DNA of 64,000 bases from assembly GCA_024235915.1 (NCBI GenBank), contig JACKLO010000021.1, forward strand, positions 1 through 64,000, read 5' to 3'. The notes beneath the pieces were generated by a model. That model had not been told where the DNA came from. It made no database searches and was given only the letters and a program-made list of their open reading frames with translations. Within the stretch, counting starts at the first letter, position 1; the number at the start of each line of letters is the position of its first letter. Of this stretch, positions 62,502-64,000 are shown piece after piece. The translations under genes and the position numbers were made by a program. The stretch comes from Burkholderiaceae bacterium (GTDB taxonomy: Bacteria; Pseudomonadota; Gammaproteobacteria; Burkholderiales; Burkholderiaceae_C).

Positions 62502-63802
62502 CGATGACACGGTCCTTCTGCCCTTGCGCGGCGCTTCGCAGCAGCCTCCTTGTCCTGTGTCTCGGTGCTTGGGGCGGTGTTTCGGCCGCCGCCGACGCAT
62601 CGGCACCCGACGGCCTTCCTGCAGAACTGGATGCCCTGAACCTTGCCGACCAGGTGGAGGTCAAGTCACCCACCAAGGTCACGCCATGGCGAGTCTTTGC
62701 CGAAGTTGGTCTTGGCCAGATTCGCGAGACCGCGGACAACCTCACGACGCGCCGGCTGTCGCTGGACGGGCGCTACGACGATCGCTGGAACAGCGCCGGC
62801 GGCCTGCGTGTGGTGCTTTCCGGGCGTATCGACGTTGGCCACCGCAGGGATGAGGGCACGCAGGACGTTGCCACGCTGCGGGAGGCCTACGTCGGTTGGC
62901 AGTTGAATGACGCCACGGCCTTGGAGTTCGGCCGCATCAACGTCCGTCACGGCGTGGCCTACGGCTACAACCCCACCGACTTCTTCCGGGGCAACGCTCT
63001 GCGCGCGGTCACCAGCCCCGACCCCGCCGTCCTGCGAGAGAACCGCCAGGGCACGGTGGCGCTGCAGGCACAGCACCTCTGGCGCAATGGTTCGATCACG
63101 GCGCTGGTGTCTCCCGACCTCGGCCACATGCCGACCCGCGACGCCTATTCACTGGACCTGGGCGCCACCAATCCCGGCACGCGCTGGCTGTTCGCGGTGG
63201 GACAACGGTTCAGCGACTGGTTGAACCCTCAACTGCTGCTACAAGGTGGCACCGGGCAGTCGGCCCAGGGTGGGCTCAACCTGGCGGTACCGCTGGGCAA
63301 CGCTGTCGTGGGCTTCGCTGAATTGGCCTGGGGCCAGGGTGAAACGGTGACCTCGGCCGCCCTGCAATCCGGCGGTCCGCGCCGATCGCGCACACGCAGT
63401 GCTCTGGGCCTCACGGTCACGACTGCATTCGACCTCAGCCTGACGCTGGAGGCCCAAGGCAACAGCGCCGGCCTGAACGACAGCGACTGGCGCAGCTTAG
63501 ATGCCACGCAACGCGCAGCCGTCCTGGCCTGGGCCGACGCCCAACAGGATCTGCCGACGCGACAGGCCCTGTTCCTCCATGCGCTGTGGAAGAACGTGTC
63601 CGGCAGCGGCGTGGATCTGGCTGGCTACGTGCGCCGTGAAGCGGCCACGGGAAGTCGTGACCACTGGTTGGAGGTCCGGTACCGCTGGAACGACACAGAC
63701 TTGGCGCTGCAATGGCAGCAGTACAGCGGCGACGCGACCAGCGTGTTCGGCTTCGTGCCGGCACGCCGAAACATCGAGGTACAGCTCCGCCAGTACTTCT
63801 GA
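62498..63802 (+). CDS. Outer-membrane beta-barrel protein
   Basis: 434 residues. A signal peptide (LRSSLLVLCLGAWGGVSAAADA) is followed by repeated amphipathic strands (WRVFAEVGLGQIRE, TALEFGRINVRHGVAYGYNP, GVDLAGYVRREA) and a C-terminal strand ending QLRQYF, typical of barrels inserted by BAM. The layout resembles DUF1302-like or porin-like proteins. ATG 62498 overlaps the LolA-like stop (ATGA). Being last in the ABC-LolA-barrel operon suggests it is the outer-membrane end of that pathway. Confidence 0.85.
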   Translation: MTMTRSFCPCAALRSSLLVLCLGAWGGVSAAADASAPDGLPAELDALNLADQVEVKSPTKVTPWRVFAEVGLGQIRETADNLTTRRLSLDGRYDDRWNSAGGLRVVLSGRIDVGHRRDEGTQDVATLREAYVGWQLNDATALEFGRINVRHGVAYGYNPTDFFRGNALRAVTSPDPAVLRENRQGTVALQAQHLWRNGSITALVSPDLGHMPTRDAYSLDLGATNPGTRWLFAVGQRFSDWLNPQLLLQGGTGQSAQGGLNLAVPLGNAVVGFAELAWGQGETVTSAALQSGGPRRSRTRSALGLTVTTAFDLSLTLEAQGNSAGLNDSDWRSLDATQRAAVLAWADAQQDLPTRQALFLHALWKNVSGSGVDLAGYVRREAATGSRDHWLEVRYRWNDTDLALQWQQYSGDATSVFGFVPARRNIEVQLRQYF

Positions 63803-64000
63803 TCGGGCCAACACACTCCGCAACGACTGGTCAGACAGCCCTCAGGCGGGCCACCGTCGTCGGGCCTTCGACGTACATACAACGGCGCACGCATGTTGAC
63901 GCAGCGCCGGCCAGACCACACATCCGGGGGATTGCTGGGCACTACCCGGCCCTCCCGATGGGTGAGTTTGGCAACCATTTGCAACGCCACAGGATGATGA
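63803..64000. other. End of window, no gene seen
   Basis: 198 bp after the barrel stop. I see no convincing coding sequence, terminator hairpin with a T-tract, or RNA gene; a short open frame on the minus strand mostly mirrors the end of the barrel gene. Confidence 0.5.

Overview
The window is high-GC DNA packed with overlapping genes. It fits a Gram-negative betaproteobacterium of the Burkholderiales (Rubrivivax/Leptothrix/Roseateles-like). The grounds are a complete Mla lipid-transport operon, a HexR-zwf arrangement and an exosortase A (XrtA)/PEP-CTERM exopolysaccharide locus of the betaproteobacterial type. No species can be named from the sequence alone. I saw no rRNA, tRNA, CRISPR array, insertion sequence or phage gene.

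Region 1 (1-10.5 kb) is household genes. It holds the 3' end of a DUF2817-like gene, a tal-pgi operon on the minus strand, a secreted beta-helix protein, zwf followed by hexR with a candidate HexR operator in front of zwf, and the mlaF-E-D-A-C-B operon on the minus strand.

Region 2 (10.7-34.7 kb) is the first half of the exopolysaccharide locus. It contains a VanZ-like protein and a large Wzy/O-antigen-ligase-like protein. It also contains the XrtA accessory 'acyl' module: PLP decarboxylase, Tat-exported beta-helix protein, acyl-CoA ligase, acyl carrier protein, hydrolases 2 and 1, and an ATP-grasp ligase. A tightly coupled glycan assembly run follows, with a TPR protein, GT2, flippase, methyltransferase, two GT4s, GT2, O-glycosylation-ligase-like protein and an asparagine-synthase-like protein.

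Region 3 (34.7-56.5 kb, nearly all minus strand) is the core XrtA operon. Read in its transcription direction it encodes outer-membrane export lipoprotein, chain-length protein, tyrosine autokinase, outer-membrane beta-barrel, AAA ATPase, WecB epimerase, DUF3473 deacetylase, FemAB-like protein, GT4, exosortase A-EpsI fusion, nucleotide-sugar dehydrogenase, MBOAT acyltransferase and SGNH protein. After a 259-bp gap with a C14 tract come GT4, glutamine-dependent amidotransferase and two more GT4s. Together these would make, polymerise, acetylate/deacetylate and export a polysaccharide containing HexNAc and probably uronic acid, and would sort PEP-CTERM proteins to the surface.

Region 4 (56.8-64 kb, plus strand) holds an autoinducer-synthase-like acyltransferase followed directly by an E1/ThiF-type adenylating enzyme. 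Next is a PEP-CTERM protein gene with a near-perfect sigma-54 promoter and a strong terminator, then a LolD-like ATPase, FtsX-type permease, LolA-like periplasmic protein and outer-membrane barrel in one coupled operon. The acyltransferase-ThiF pair and the transporter-barrel operon are the least explained parts. Many gene junctions are 4-base stop/start overlaps with non-ATG starts (GTGA, TTGA, one likely CTGA).
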